Shown: positions 1 through 7,097 of the stretch, piece after piece
Position numbering within the stretch: position 1 is the first letter of the stretch
How the letters are laid out: each line of letters opens with the position of its first letter
Assembly (NCBI GenBank): GCA_934643865.1
Contig: CAKUCX010000074.1
Location: 1-16,749, forward strand
DNA from: an uncultured Kiritimatiellota bacterium
GTDB taxonomy: Bacteria > Verrucomicrobiota > Kiritimatiellia > RFP12 > UBA1067
Length of the DNA: 16,749 nt
Direction: 5' to 3'
Notes under the pieces: model-generated
Database searches by the model: none
Seen by the model: only the letters and a program-made list of their open reading frames with translations
Told to the model about the DNA's origin: nothing
Program-made: the position numbers and the translations under genes

Positions 1-23
1 TGCCTTACCTCTTCCTACTCCCC

Positions 24-69
24 ATTGCGGAAGTAACCACACCTAATCGGGTGCGTTTACTTCCGCAAT
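24..69. repeat. Perfect 13-bp inverted repeat upstream of argC
   Basis: ATTGCGGAAGTAA (24-36) is exactly complementary to TTACTTCCGCAAT (57-69). The 20-nt loop contains a further small pair, CACC (40-43) with GGTG (50-53). No T-run follows the right arm, so it does not look like a standard intrinsic terminator, although it could end transcription of a gene to the left. It sits about 25 bp upstream of the -35 of the argC promoter and could equally be an operator. It does not match the ArgR box consensus as I know it. The palindrome is directly visible; its function is unknown. Confidence 0.6.
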
Positions 70-94
70 CTACAGCGGTCGGGCCGCGCGGGGC

Positions 95-123
95 TTGCTG
101 TCCATGGCGGGCTATGGTAGAAT
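95..123 (+). promoter_or_regulatory. Predicted sigma70-type promoter of argC-parB
   Basis: A -35-like TTGCTG (95-100) is separated by 17 bp from a -10-like TAGAAT (118-123). The -10 is preceded by TGG (115-117), giving an extended -10 (TGnTAGAAT). Transcription should start near 129-131, only a few bases before the preferred argC ATG at 134, so the message would be nearly leaderless. The same TATGGTA core appears in the promoter at 7931-7941, also just before a start codon, which supports both calls. Confidence 0.55.
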
Positions 124-133
124 GAGGCGTCTC

Positions 134-1198
134 ATGAACGCGAAAATCAGAGCCAAGGTCGTCGGCGCCACCGGATATGGTGGGCTCGGCATCATCGACC
201 TCCTCCTGCGCCACCCCTTTGCGGAGATCGGCGCGCTCGTCGCGCGCGACGACGCGGGCCGGCGCATCTCGGACGTCTACCCGCATCTCGCGGGCTATTG
301 CGACCTCCCCATCCTCGCGGCGGACGACCCGGCCGCGCAGGGCCCGTTCGACGTCGTCTTCTTCGCGACGCCCGACCGCGTGGGCATGGCGGACGCGAAG
401 GCGGAGCTCGCGAAGGGCGCGAAGGTCATCGACTACTCCGGCGACTTCCGCTTCACGACGCTCGACGCCTACCGCGACTACGCGACGCGCCTCGGGAAGG
501 ATCCCACGCACCTTTCGCCCGAACTCCTCGGCACGAACGTCTACGGTCTCCCCGAACTCCACCGCGCGGCCATCGCGCGCGCGAATCTCGTCGGCAACCC
601 GGGCTGCTTCGCGACGAGCTGCATCCTCGGCCTCGCCCCGGCGCTGAAGGCGCACCTCGTCCGGCCGCACTCGCTCGTCTGCGACTGCAAGAGCGGCGTC
701 TCGGGGGCGGGCAAGAAGGCGAAGCCCTCGTTCCACTTCCCCGAACGCCTGGAGCAGGTCAACGCCTACCGCCTGGGCGGCCACCAGCACGTCTGCGAGG
801 TCGAGCGCGAGCTGTCCCTCCAGGGCGACGAGGACGTGCGGCTCATCTTCACCGCGCAGGTGCTGCCGATCTCGCGCGGCATCCTCTCGACCCTGTACGG
901 CGACCTGACGCGGGACGTCGCGGAAGAGGACGTGCTGGCCGTCTACCGCGCGTTCTACAAGGACAGCCCCTTCGTGCGCGTCCTCCCGTCGACGGCGGAG
1001 ACGGGCACGATGAGCGTACGCGGCACGAACCGCTGCGAGATCGTCGTCTCGGTCGATCCGCGCGTCGGGAAGCTCCGCGTCGTCTCGATCATCGACAACC
1101 TGATGAAGGGCCAGGCCGGCCAGGCCCTCCAGAACATGAACGTGATGTTCGGGTTCCCCGAGAACACCGGGCTCAACCTTCCGGGAATGCATCCATGA
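134..1198 (+). CDS. argC: N-acetyl-gamma-glutamyl-phosphate reductase
   Basis: ArgC catalyses the NADPH-dependent reduction of N-acetyl-glutamyl-5-phosphate to the semialdehyde, the third step of arginine synthesis in the cytosol. The 354-residue protein opens with the nucleotide-binding segment VGATGYGGLG (about residues 10-19). It has the active-site GNPGCF with the nucleophilic cysteine near residue 158, then GVSGAGKK (188-195) and a GGHQHVCEVE motif holding the catalytic-region histidines (about 217 and 219). Length is normal for the family. In-frame ATGs also exist at 104 and 122, and a TTG at 95. I prefer 134 because the promoter -10 occupies 118-123 and the protein aligns naturally from there. 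The GAGG at 124-127 would lie upstream of the transcript start if that promoter is used. The stop overlaps the parB start by 4 bp. No other arg gene is in the window. Confidence 0.95.
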   Translation: MNAKIRAKVVGATGYGGLGIIDLLLRHPFAEIGALVARDDAGRRISDVYPHLAGYCDLPILAADDPAAQGPFDVVFFATPDRVGMADAKAELAKGAKVIDYSGDFRFTTLDAYRDYATRLGKDPTHLSPELLGTNVYGLPELHRAAIARANLVGNPGCFATSCILGLAPALKAHLVRPHSLVCDCKSGVSGAGKKAKPSFHFPERLEQVNAYRLGGHQHVCEVERELSLQGDEDVRLIFTAQVLPISRGILSTLYGDLTRDVAEEDVLAVYRAFYKDSPFVRVLPSTAETGTMSVRGTNRCEIVVSVDPRVGKLRVVSIIDNLMKGQAGQALQNMNVMFGFPENTGLNLPGMHP

Positions 1199-2277
1199 GC
1201 GCGCAGAAAAAATCCGCCCCGCCCGCGAATCCGTTTCTCAAGAAGGCGGCCGGCCCGAAGCCGCCGAGCCGCGCGGCCTTGAAGACCCAGCAGAAGCACG
1301 GCGGCCTCGGCCATGTGGGACGTGGCCTGGGGGGCGGCCTCGACGCGCTCATCGCGCCCGCCGTCCCCGCCGCGCCCGCCGAGCCGCCGCCGTCCCCCGC
1401 GCCGGACATCCCCGAGACGGAGAAGGTCCTGCAGGTGCCGCCGCAGGACATCGTGCGCAGCCCGTTCCAGCCGCGCACCGAGTTCCGGCGCGAGGAGCTT
1501 GACGAACTCGTCGCGTCCATCCGCGAGAACGGCGTCATCCAGCCGCTCGCCTGCCGCCGCCGCGCGGACGGGAAGGTCGAGCTCATCTGCGGCGAGCGCC
1601 GCCAGCGCGCCGCCATCGAGGCGGGGCTCAAGCTCGTGCCCGTCGTCCTCAAGGAGGTGGCGGACGACGCGGCCGCCGTGATGGCGATCACGGAGAACCT
1701 GCAGCGCGACAACCTCAACCCCATCGAGGAGGCGGAGGGCTACCAGGCGCTCAAGGCCCGCTTCAGCCTCACCTACGACGAGGTCGCGCGCCGCGTGGGC
1801 AAGAAGAACCGCTCGTCCGTCGCGAACCTCGTGGGCCTTCTGGAACTGCCCGCCGAGGTGCGCGACTACGTGCGCCGGGGCGCGATCACGCTCGGGCACG
1901 CGAAGGTCCTGCAGGGCGTCCTCGCGAAGCACGGCAACCCCGCCGAGGTGCGCGAGCTGGCGGACGCCTGCGTGACGTTCGCCGATCCGCGCACGGGGCG
2001 CCCCGTGCCCGGCATCACGGTGCGCGAGCTTGAACGCCGCGTCGCGCGCCTCCACGCGCCCGCCGCCCCGCGCAAGCCCGGCATCCCCGACATCCCGGAG
2101 GGCTACTGCCGCCAGCTCGCCGAGGAGATCCACAAGCACGTCGGCTGCGCCGTGCGCCTCACGAGCGGCGTCACGCACGCGAACGGCAAGCACGTGAAGG
2201 GCGTCCTCGAAATCGACTTCATCGACAATGACGACCTCGACCGGATCCTCGCGCTCCTCGGCGTCAAGATGGACTAA
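1195..2277 (+). CDS. parB: Chromosome-partitioning protein ParB
   Basis: ParB is a CTP-dependent DNA clamp that loads at parS sites and partners with the ParA ATPase in chromosome segregation. The 360-residue protein has the N-terminal ParA-contacting motif RGLGGGLDALI (about 43-53) after a basic, Pro/Ala-rich stretch. The CTP-binding core includes FQPRTEF, GERRQRAA (133-140) and ENLQRDNLNPIEEA (167-180). A helix-turn-helix lies around 193-215, and the C-terminal dimerisation segment ends in EIDFIDNDDLDRILALLG. All signature motifs are present, so it should be functional. It starts at the ATG that overlaps the argC stop (ATGA), implying translational coupling with argC. parA and recognisable parS sites are not in the window, so a Noc-like or plasmid-type paralogue cannot be formally excluded. 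Confidence 0.95.
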   Translation: MSAQKKSAPPANPFLKKAAGPKPPSRAALKTQQKHGGLGHVGRGLGGGLDALIAPAVPAAPAEPPPSPAPDIPETEKVLQVPPQDIVRSPFQPRTEFRREELDELVASIRENGVIQPLACRRRADGKVELICGERRQRAAIEAGLKLVPVVLKEVADDAAAVMAITENLQRDNLNPIEEAEGYQALKARFSLTYDEVARRVGKKNRSSVANLVGLLELPAEVRDYVRRGAITLGHAKVLQGVLAKHGNPAEVRELADACVTFADPRTGRPVPGITVRELERRVARLHAPAAPRKPGIPDIPEGYCRQLAEEIHKHVGCAVRLTSGVTHANGKHVKGVLEIDFIDNDDLDRILALLGVKMD

Positions 2278-2308
2278 GGGCGCCGGCGCGGAGAGGACAG
2301 GAGGCGGC

Positions 2309-3277
2309 ATGAAGGGCTGGGCGGCAGCGATGGCGTGCGGGATGGCGTTGGCCGCGTGGGCAGGCCCCCTGGCGTTCACGGCGGCGGACGCGACGCGCGC
2401 CTACGAGACGGCGGCGGGGCTCGTGCGGGACTGCACGCCGCGCGTCGCGGGGACGCCGGGCGCGCGCCGCGCCGCCGCGTGGCTGGCCCTCCGCGCCGGG
2501 CCGCAGGCCGAGCTTGACCGCTTCCGCGACCACATCTACGACGACGTCCACGACTTCGCGAACGTCATGCTGCGCATGCCCGGGCGCGACCCGGCGGCGC
2601 CGTGGATCATCCTCATCTCGCACTTCGACACCGCGCCCAACGCCGGAGACGGCTTCGAGGGCGCGAACGACGGCGCGTCCACGTCGGGGCTCCTCGTCGC
2701 GCTCGCGGACGTCCTGCGCCGCGCGCCGGAGAAGCCGCGCGCGAACATCCTCCTTGCGTGGACGGACGCGGAGGAATGCCGCATCGCCTACATGCCGCGC
2801 GACGGCTTCCAGGGCTCGAAGCGCCTGCTGCGCCGCGTCCGCGAGGCGCAGTGGCCGGTAAAGGCCGTCATCTGCCTCGACATGCTCGGCGACCGCGACC
2901 TGAACATCGAGATCCCCGCGAACTCGACGCCCGCGCTCCGGCGCGAGGCCCTGCGGGCGGCCGAGGCGGCGGGCGTCGCGGACAAGGTGGCCCTGCGCGA
3001 TTCCATCGTCGTCAAGGACGACCATTCGGCGTTCTACGACGCGGGCTATCCCGCGCTGGAGCTCATCGACTTCGACTACGGCAGCGCGCGCGGGAAGAAC
3101 GACTATTGGCACACGCCGCACGACACGATGGACAAGGTCTCCGAGGCGAGCCTCCTCGCCTCGGGCCGTCTCGTCGTCGAGCTTCTGAACCGCCTGGCGT
3201 ACGCGCCCGCTCCCGCGCCCGCGCAGGCCCAGCCGTCCGCAGGCACTTGCGCCCGGCTGCGATTTCCGCTAAACTAA
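2309..3277 (+). CDS. Secreted M28-family zinc hydrolase, glutaminyl-cyclase-like
   Basis: A 322-residue predicted exported zinc enzyme. Residues 1-19 look like a Sec signal peptide with a likely cut after AWA. The M28 metal-binding pattern is complete: ISHFDT (His about 105), GANDGAS (Asp 121), WTDAEE (Glu 155/156), CLDMLGD (Asp 191) and YWHTPHDTMD (His 268). The segments ELIDFDYG and YWHTPHDT resemble the bacterial branch of M28 related to glutaminyl-peptide cyclases more than classic aminopeptidases. It could therefore either trim N-terminal residues or form pyroglutamate on exported proteins, and I cannot choose from sequence alone. AGGAGG at 2299-2304, 4 nt before the ATG, fixes the start. 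It lies 31 bp after parB and is probably in the same transcript. The C-terminal 25 residues are Pro/Ala-rich and not part of the fold. Confidence 0.85.
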   Translation: MKGWAAAMACGMALAAWAGPLAFTAADATRAYETAAGLVRDCTPRVAGTPGARRAAAWLALRAGPQAELDRFRDHIYDDVHDFANVMLRMPGRDPAAPWIILISHFDTAPNAGDGFEGANDGASTSGLLVALADVLRRAPEKPRANILLAWTDAEECRIAYMPRDGFQGSKRLLRRVREAQWPVKAVICLDMLGDRDLNIEIPANSTPALRREALRAAEAAGVADKVALRDSIVVKDDHSAFYDAGYPALELIDFDYGSARGKNDYWHTPHDTMDKVSEASLLASGRLVVELLNRLAYAPAPAPAQAQPSAGTCARLRFPLN

Positions 3278-3290
3278 ACGCCATCGTTTA
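3247..3290 (+). promoter_or_regulatory. Possible weak promoter and small hairpin before the sugar isomerase gene
   Basis: TTGCGC (3247-3252), a 17-bp spacer and TAAACT (3270-3275) make a weak promoter-like pair overlapping the end of the M28 gene. TAAACG (3275-3280), CCAT, CGTTTA (3285-3290) forms a 6-bp hairpin beginning at the stop codon. It lacks a proper T-run. Both signals are weak and could be chance, though they fall at the only gap between the two gene groups. Confidence 0.25.
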
Positions 3291-3313
3291 ATCCTTCAAG
3301 GAGAGAGTATCGC

Positions 3314-4270
3314 ATGAACAGAAGAGAATTTCTGGCGGTCGGCGCCGCGGCGGGGGTCGTTCCGGCCCTGACGGCCGCGTGTGGGGCGTCCTGCGGATGC
3401 GGCACGCTGCCGAAGCTGACGCCGCCGGCGAAGCCCGCGCAGCTGAACCTCTGCCTGCAGTGGTGGGGCATCCCCGTCGCGGACGACGTCAACGCCAAAC
3501 TCGACTATCTGGAGGCGAACGGCTATCAGGCCGTGGAGGTGCCGTCTAGCCTCGACTGGCTGCGCGACAAGGGCCTCAAGGTCGCCGAATCGCTCAAGAA
3601 CCGCAAGCTCTTCCTCGCGACGGCGTGCGGCGGCTCCCAGTTCGACCGGCTCGACAAGGCGAAGAACGACGCCGAGGTCGCGCGGTTCATGCCCGTCCTG
3701 GAAGTGCTCGGCGAGATGAAGAGCGTCGGCCTCATCATCTGCCCCGCGCGCGGCAAGCCCGAGATGGGCCTCAAGGAGCTGCGCGAGGACTTCGTGAAGA
3801 ACACGGGCCGCCGCCTCGCCGAGAAGGCCGCGAAGTGCGGCACGACGATTGTCCTCGAACCGCTCCAGCGCGCCGAGACGCCGTTCCTGCGTCAGGTCGC
3901 GGACGGCGCGAAGATGGCGCAGGAGATCGGTCCGGGTTGCACCGTGATGGGCGACTTCTGGCATATGTCCAAGGAGGAGCCGAGCTTCTTCGGCGCGTTC
4001 GTCTCGGCCGGCCGGCTGCTCACGCACGTCCACATCGCCTCGCTCGCGCGCCGGAAGATCCCGGGTTCGGACGGCGCGGCGGACAACTACGTCGACGGCT
4101 TCAAGGGCCTCAAGTTCATCGGCTACCGGGGCGCGGTGTCGGTCGAGGCGGGCTTCCTCGAAAAGGGCCGCGACGCGAAGAACAAGCCGATCTGGCCGGG
4201 CGACGAGGAGAAGCAGAAGGTCCTCGCCGGCATGTGCCGCATGCTCCGCGAGCAGTGGGAGCAGGCGTAG
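3314..4270 (+). CDS. Tat-exported sugar phosphate isomerase/epimerase-like TIM-barrel protein
   Basis: A 318-residue protein of the xylose-isomerase-like / AP-endonuclease-2 TIM-barrel superfamily, whose members isomerise or epimerise sugars and keto-acids at a divalent metal. The N-terminus NRREFL followed by an Ala/Val/Gly-rich segment is a twin-arginine export signal. Cys23 follows LTAA, close to but not a clean lipobox. Candidate metal ligands are Glu182 (VLEPLQR), Asp214 and His217 (MGDFWHM), His238/His240 (THVHIA) and Glu278 (SVEAGF), the usual Glu-Asp-His-Glu order. AAGGAG at 3298-3303 precedes the ATG at 3314. The next gene is an exported Gfo/Idh/MocA protein, a pairing common in sugar-catabolism loci of PVC bacteria, so the two probably act on the same carbohydrate outside the cytoplasm. 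The substrate is unknown. Confidence 0.85.
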   Translation: MNRREFLAVGAAAGVVPALTAACGASCGCGTLPKLTPPAKPAQLNLCLQWWGIPVADDVNAKLDYLEANGYQAVEVPSSLDWLRDKGLKVAESLKNRKLFLATACGGSQFDRLDKAKNDAEVARFMPVLEVLGEMKSVGLIICPARGKPEMGLKELREDFVKNTGRRLAEKAAKCGTTIVLEPLQRAETPFLRQVADGAKMAQEIGPGCTVMGDFWHMSKEEPSFFGAFVSAGRLLTHVHIASLARRKIPGSDGAADNYVDGFKGLKFIGYRGAVSVEAGFLEKGRDAKNKPIWPGDEEKQKVLAGMCRMLREQWEQA

Positions 4271-4278
4271 GAAAATGA

Positions 4279-4470
4279 AGTCGCTTCGCTTTAAGTGATT
4301 AAGTTAAGTAGTTAAGTAGTTAAGTTGTTGAACGAAGGCGCATTCGTCTGCATGCCTTCAGAAACTGAGCCACTTAAAGCCGCGGAGCGGCGACTGAGCC
4401 ACTTAAAGCCGTGAAGCGGCGACTTAATCACTTAAAGCCGCGAAGCGGCGACTGAGCCACTTAAGTTCAA
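4279..4470. repeat. AT-rich repeat island 1 (TTAAGT block, then 29-bp tandem units)
   Basis: Left part (4279-4330): a TCGCTTCGCTTTAAGTG segment followed by overlapping TTAAGT words in an 8-bp rhythm (TTAAGTAG). After a 36-bp unique spacer come three 29-bp tandem units (4367-4395, 4396-4424, 4425-4453) and a partial fourth (4454-4470). The units run in the opposite orientation, so the island is a large imperfect inverted repeat. Each unit carries CACTTAAAGCC and then a 5-bp hairpin with a 3-base loop (GCCGC-GAA-GCGGC), with small differences between units. The island fills most of the 229-bp gap between two genes on the same strand and stops 12 bp before the next ribosome-binding site. It is related to the island at 14545-14799. 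It contains no coding sequence that I can support. Confidence 0.9.
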
Positions 4471-4499
4471 TTTATGGGGATAAAGGAGAAAACAAAGAG

Positions 4500-5903
4500 A
4501 TGACACGTAAAGACTTCATCAAGACGGGCAGTCTTGCGGCCGCCGTGGCGGCGATGCCGGCGATGGCCCAGGAGGGCGACGTGCGCGTGATCCGCGCGGC
4601 GGTCGTCGGCTGCGGCGGGCGCGGCGTGGGCGGCGGCTACAAGCCGAAGAGCGAGCAGGACTACTACCGCATGGGCGCGCTCGGCAACCTGATCCAGGCG
4701 GCCGCCGAGCTTGCCAAGCAGGGCATCAAGGTCAAGGTGCAGCCCGTCGCGTTTGCGGACTACTTCCTTGAAAAGGCGAAGGCGGCGGCCGAGAAGTTCG
4801 GCGCGCCCGCCGCGAACGCCTTCGGTGGCGCGAACGGCTACAAGCAGGCGATCGATCGCCCCGACGTGGACGTCGTGATCCTCACGACGCCGCTCAACTT
4901 CCGCCCCCGCCACACGATGTTCGCCGTCCAGCACGGCAAGCACGTCTTCGCCGAGAAGGGCGTCGCGGTCGACGCGCCCGGCGTGCGCGAGATGATCGCG
5001 GCCTCGAAGCTCGCGGCGGAGAAGAAGCTCTCCATCGTGTGCGGCACGCAGCGCCGCCACCAGCGCGGCTATCTGCTCGTCAAGAAGGCGCTCGACGAGG
5101 GCAAGCTCGGGACGATCCTCGGCGGCGCGGTCTACTGGAACGGCGACGTGCCGTGGGTCGCGGGGCGCAACAAGGACGAGAGCAACGCCTCCTACCTCTG
5201 CAAGAACTGGCTCAACTTCACCGAGCTTTCCGGCGACCACATCTGCGAGCAGCACGTCCACAACATCGACGTGGCGAACTGGTTCATCGGCCGCTACCCG
5301 AAGACGGTCGTCGCGGTCGGCACGCGCGCGCGCCGCGTCTCGGGCAACCAGTACGACGGGTTCTCGGGCGACTTCGACTACGGTGAGGGCGTCCACATCC
5401 ACTCGATGTGCCGCCAGGTCAACGCCTGCGCGAACAACGTGAGCGAGTTCTTCCGCACGGACAAGGCGATTCTCACGGGCACCTCCGCGAAGTCGCTGGA
5501 CAAGAAGTGGATTCCGCTCGAAGGCGACTTCATCGACCTCAACCCCTACGTCGTCGAGCATATGGACCTCCTCAAGTCCATCCTCGGCAAGGGGCCCTAC
5601 CTGAACGAGGGCGAGGCCTGCGCGATGTCCACCGCCTGCGGCGTGATGCTCCGCATTGCCGCCTACACGGGCCAGATGGTCGCGATGAACCAGATTCTCA
5701 CGAACGAGAAGAGCCCGTGGTACAACTACGCCTGCACGCCCACGCCGGCGGACTTCGAGAAGGACGGCGACGTGGCGATGCCGGCCCTTGGCGACAACGA
5801 GTGGCCGCTCCCCGGCAAGCCGTGGCGCAACCTCCCGCAGGCCGTCAAGGACAAGGACGCCGGCAAGGCGACGCTCACGGCCCCGCTCGGCCCGATCGCC
5901 TGA
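4500..5903 (+). CDS. Exported Gfo/Idh/MocA-family oxidoreductase
   Basis: A 467-residue NAD(P)-dependent oxidoreductase of the glucose-fructose oxidoreductase / inositol dehydrogenase family. Residues 1-23 form an export signal with a degenerate twin-arginine start (TRKDF) and an AMA-Q cleavage site. The Rossmann motif VVGCGGRG is at 35-42. The family's usual EKP motif reads AEKGVAVD (about 151-158), so the proline is replaced. A histidine-rich catalytic region, GDHICEQHVHNIDVANW, lies near 245-261. Related exported proteins often keep a tightly bound cofactor and act on periplasmic sugars, and some are GH109 glycosidases; I cannot tell which applies here. AAGGAG at 4483-4488 lies 11 nt from the ATG, a longish but usable spacing. 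The upstream gap is repeat island 1. Thioredoxin follows after 25 bp. Confidence 0.88.
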   Translation: MTRKDFIKTGSLAAAVAAMPAMAQEGDVRVIRAAVVGCGGRGVGGGYKPKSEQDYYRMGALGNLIQAAAELAKQGIKVKVQPVAFADYFLEKAKAAAEKFGAPAANAFGGANGYKQAIDRPDVDVVILTTPLNFRPRHTMFAVQHGKHVFAEKGVAVDAPGVREMIAASKLAAEKKLSIVCGTQRRHQRGYLLVKKALDEGKLGTILGGAVYWNGDVPWVAGRNKDESNASYLCKNWLNFTELSGDHICEQHVHNIDVANWFIGRYPKTVVAVGTRARRVSGNQYDGFSGDFDYGEGVHIHSMCRQVNACANNVSEFFRTDKAILTGTSAKSLDKKWIPLEGDFIDLNPYVVEHMDLLKSILGKGPYLNEGEACAMSTACGVMLRIAAYTGQMVAMNQILTNEKSPWYNYACTPTPADFEKDGDVAMPALGDNEWPLPGKPWRNLPQAVKDKDAGKATLTAPLGPIA

Positions 5904-5928
5904 CGGGACATCGACGCGGAGACGTGCC

Positions 5929-6234
5929 ATGGCCGTGCGAAGCATTTCGGAGGCCGCGTTCGACGACGCGGTCAAGACGGGAATGGTCCTGGTCGACTTC
6001 TGGGCGCCTTGGTGCGGCCCCTGCAAAATGCAGGGGGCGCTCATCGACCAGAAGATCGTGCCCGCGCATCCCGACATCGACGTCCTCAAGGTGAACGTCG
6101 ACGAAGAGCCCGCCCTCGCGGCGCGCTTCGGCGTCATGTCCATTCCCACGCTCGTCCTCTACAGGGACGGGCGGGTCGTCGAGACGCTCGTGGGGCTCAC
6201 GAAGCCGGACGAGATCCTCGCGAAGTTCGCCTGA
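5929..6234 (+). CDS. trxA: Thioredoxin
   Basis: A 101-residue cytosolic thioredoxin that reduces protein disulfides. It has the standard WCGPC active site (Cys29 and Cys32) within DFWAPWCGPCKM, and the cis-proline loop MSIPTLVLY. The length is typical and no signal peptide is seen, unlike the two genes before it. GGAG at 5918-5921, 7 nt from the ATG, supports the start. The thioredoxin reductase homologue begins 20 bp downstream, so the pair is likely co-transcribed and functionally matched. Confidence 0.95.
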   Translation: MAVRSISEAAFDDAVKTGMVLVDFWAPWCGPCKMQGALIDQKIVPAHPDIDVLKVNVDEEPALAARFGVMSIPTLVLYRDGRVVETLVGLTKPDEILAKFA

Positions 6235-6254
6235 CGCATCCCGAGGCGCGCGGC

Positions 6255-7097
6255 GTGGAAAGCGTCATCATCATCGGGAGCGGCCCCGCCGGACTGACGG
6301 CGGGGCTTTATGCCGCGCGCGCGGGCGCGCGGCCGCTCGTCCTGGAAGGTCTGGAGCCGGGCGGGCAGCTCCTTCAGACGCAGCATGTCGCCAACTTCCC
6401 GGGGTTTCCCGGGACGGTGACGGGCGAGGCGGTCATCTCGACGTTGCGCCGGCAGGCCGAGGCGGCGGGCGCGCGCTTTGCGCTCGACGCGGTGGAGCGC
6501 GTGGACTTCGCGGCGGGCGCGAAGAGGCTCTTCACGCTGATGGGCGACGCGCTGGAGGCGCGCACGGTGATCGTGGCCACCGGGGCCGGCGTCCGGAAGA
6601 CGGGGCTTCCCGGCGAGGCGGCCTACTGGGGACGCGGCATTTCGGCCTGCCTCGTCTGCGACGGCGCGTTCTATGCGGGCCGCCGCGTCGTCGTCGTGGG
6701 CGAGGGGGCCGCCGCACGCGGCGCGGGGCGCTACCTCGCCCGCTGCGGCGCCGAGGTCGTCGCGACGTGCCCGCCCGGCGAGGTGGCGTCCTTCGCGGGC
6801 GACGGGACGCGCCTCACGGGCGTCGTGCGCCGCGACGGCGCGGCGGTCCCCTGCGACGGCCTCTTCCTCGTCACGGCGCGCGTGCCGCAGACGGCGTTCC
6901 TCGGCGCCGCGCTCGCGCGGGACGCGGACGGCTACATTTCCGTCTCGGACACGGAGACGTCGGCGCCCGGCGTCTTCGCCGCCGGCGACTGCGCCCGTCC
7001 GCGCCACAAGCAGGCGGTCATCGCCGCCGGCGACGGCGCGCGCGCGGCCCTTGGCGCGCTTGAGTTCCTCACCATCCAAGAAAGGCATCAAAAATGA
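6255..7097 (+). CDS. trxB: Thioredoxin reductase-like flavoprotein lacking the usual NADPH motif
   Basis: A 280-residue flavoprotein of the low-molecular-weight thioredoxin reductase family. It has the FAD-binding GSGPAG (8-13), the redox pair in ACLVCDG (Cys132 and Cys135) and the FAD-proximal GVFAAGDC (239-246). Compared with the roughly 315-residue E. coli enzyme, the pyridine-nucleotide domain is short. After VVVVGEGAAARG (145-156) and GAEVVATC, the HRRxxxR motif that binds the NADPH 2'-phosphate is absent. About 27 residues are missing before LTGVVRRDG. It may use NADH, ferredoxin or another donor, or may be specialised for the neighbouring thioredoxin. The start is GTG 6255, with GAGG 8 nt upstream; there is no nearby ATG that keeps the Rossmann fold intact. 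Its stop overlaps the rhaD start by 4 bp. Confidence 0.85.
   Translation: MESVIIIGSGPAGLTAGLYAARAGARPLVLEGLEPGGQLLQTQHVANFPGFPGTVTGEAVISTLRRQAEAAGARFALDAVERVDFAAGAKRLFTLMGDALEARTVIVATGAGVRKTGLPGEAAYWGRGISACLVCDGAFYAGRRVVVVGEGAAARGAGRYLARCGAEVVATCPPGEVASFAGDGTRLTGVVRRDGAAVPCDGLFLVTARVPQTAFLGAALARDADGYISVSDTETSAPGVFAAGDCARPRHKQAVIAAGDGARAALGALEFLTIQERHQK

Noticed and set aside
1195..2277. parS sites near parB
   Set aside because: Several CACGTG-containing words occur in the window (for example near 2189, 8100 and 11688) but none has the TGTTTC/GAAACA flanks of parS.
4367..4470. CRISPR array
   Set aside because: The 29-bp units are directly adjacent with no unique spacers, and the same holds for the 31-bp units at 14545-14745; no cas genes are present.
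4467..6149. Long minus-strand open frame opposite the Gfo/Idh/MocA gene and thioredoxin
   Set aside because: No recognisable motif, composition typical of a GC-rich antisense shadow, and it runs across two well-supported plus-strand genes and part of the repeat island.
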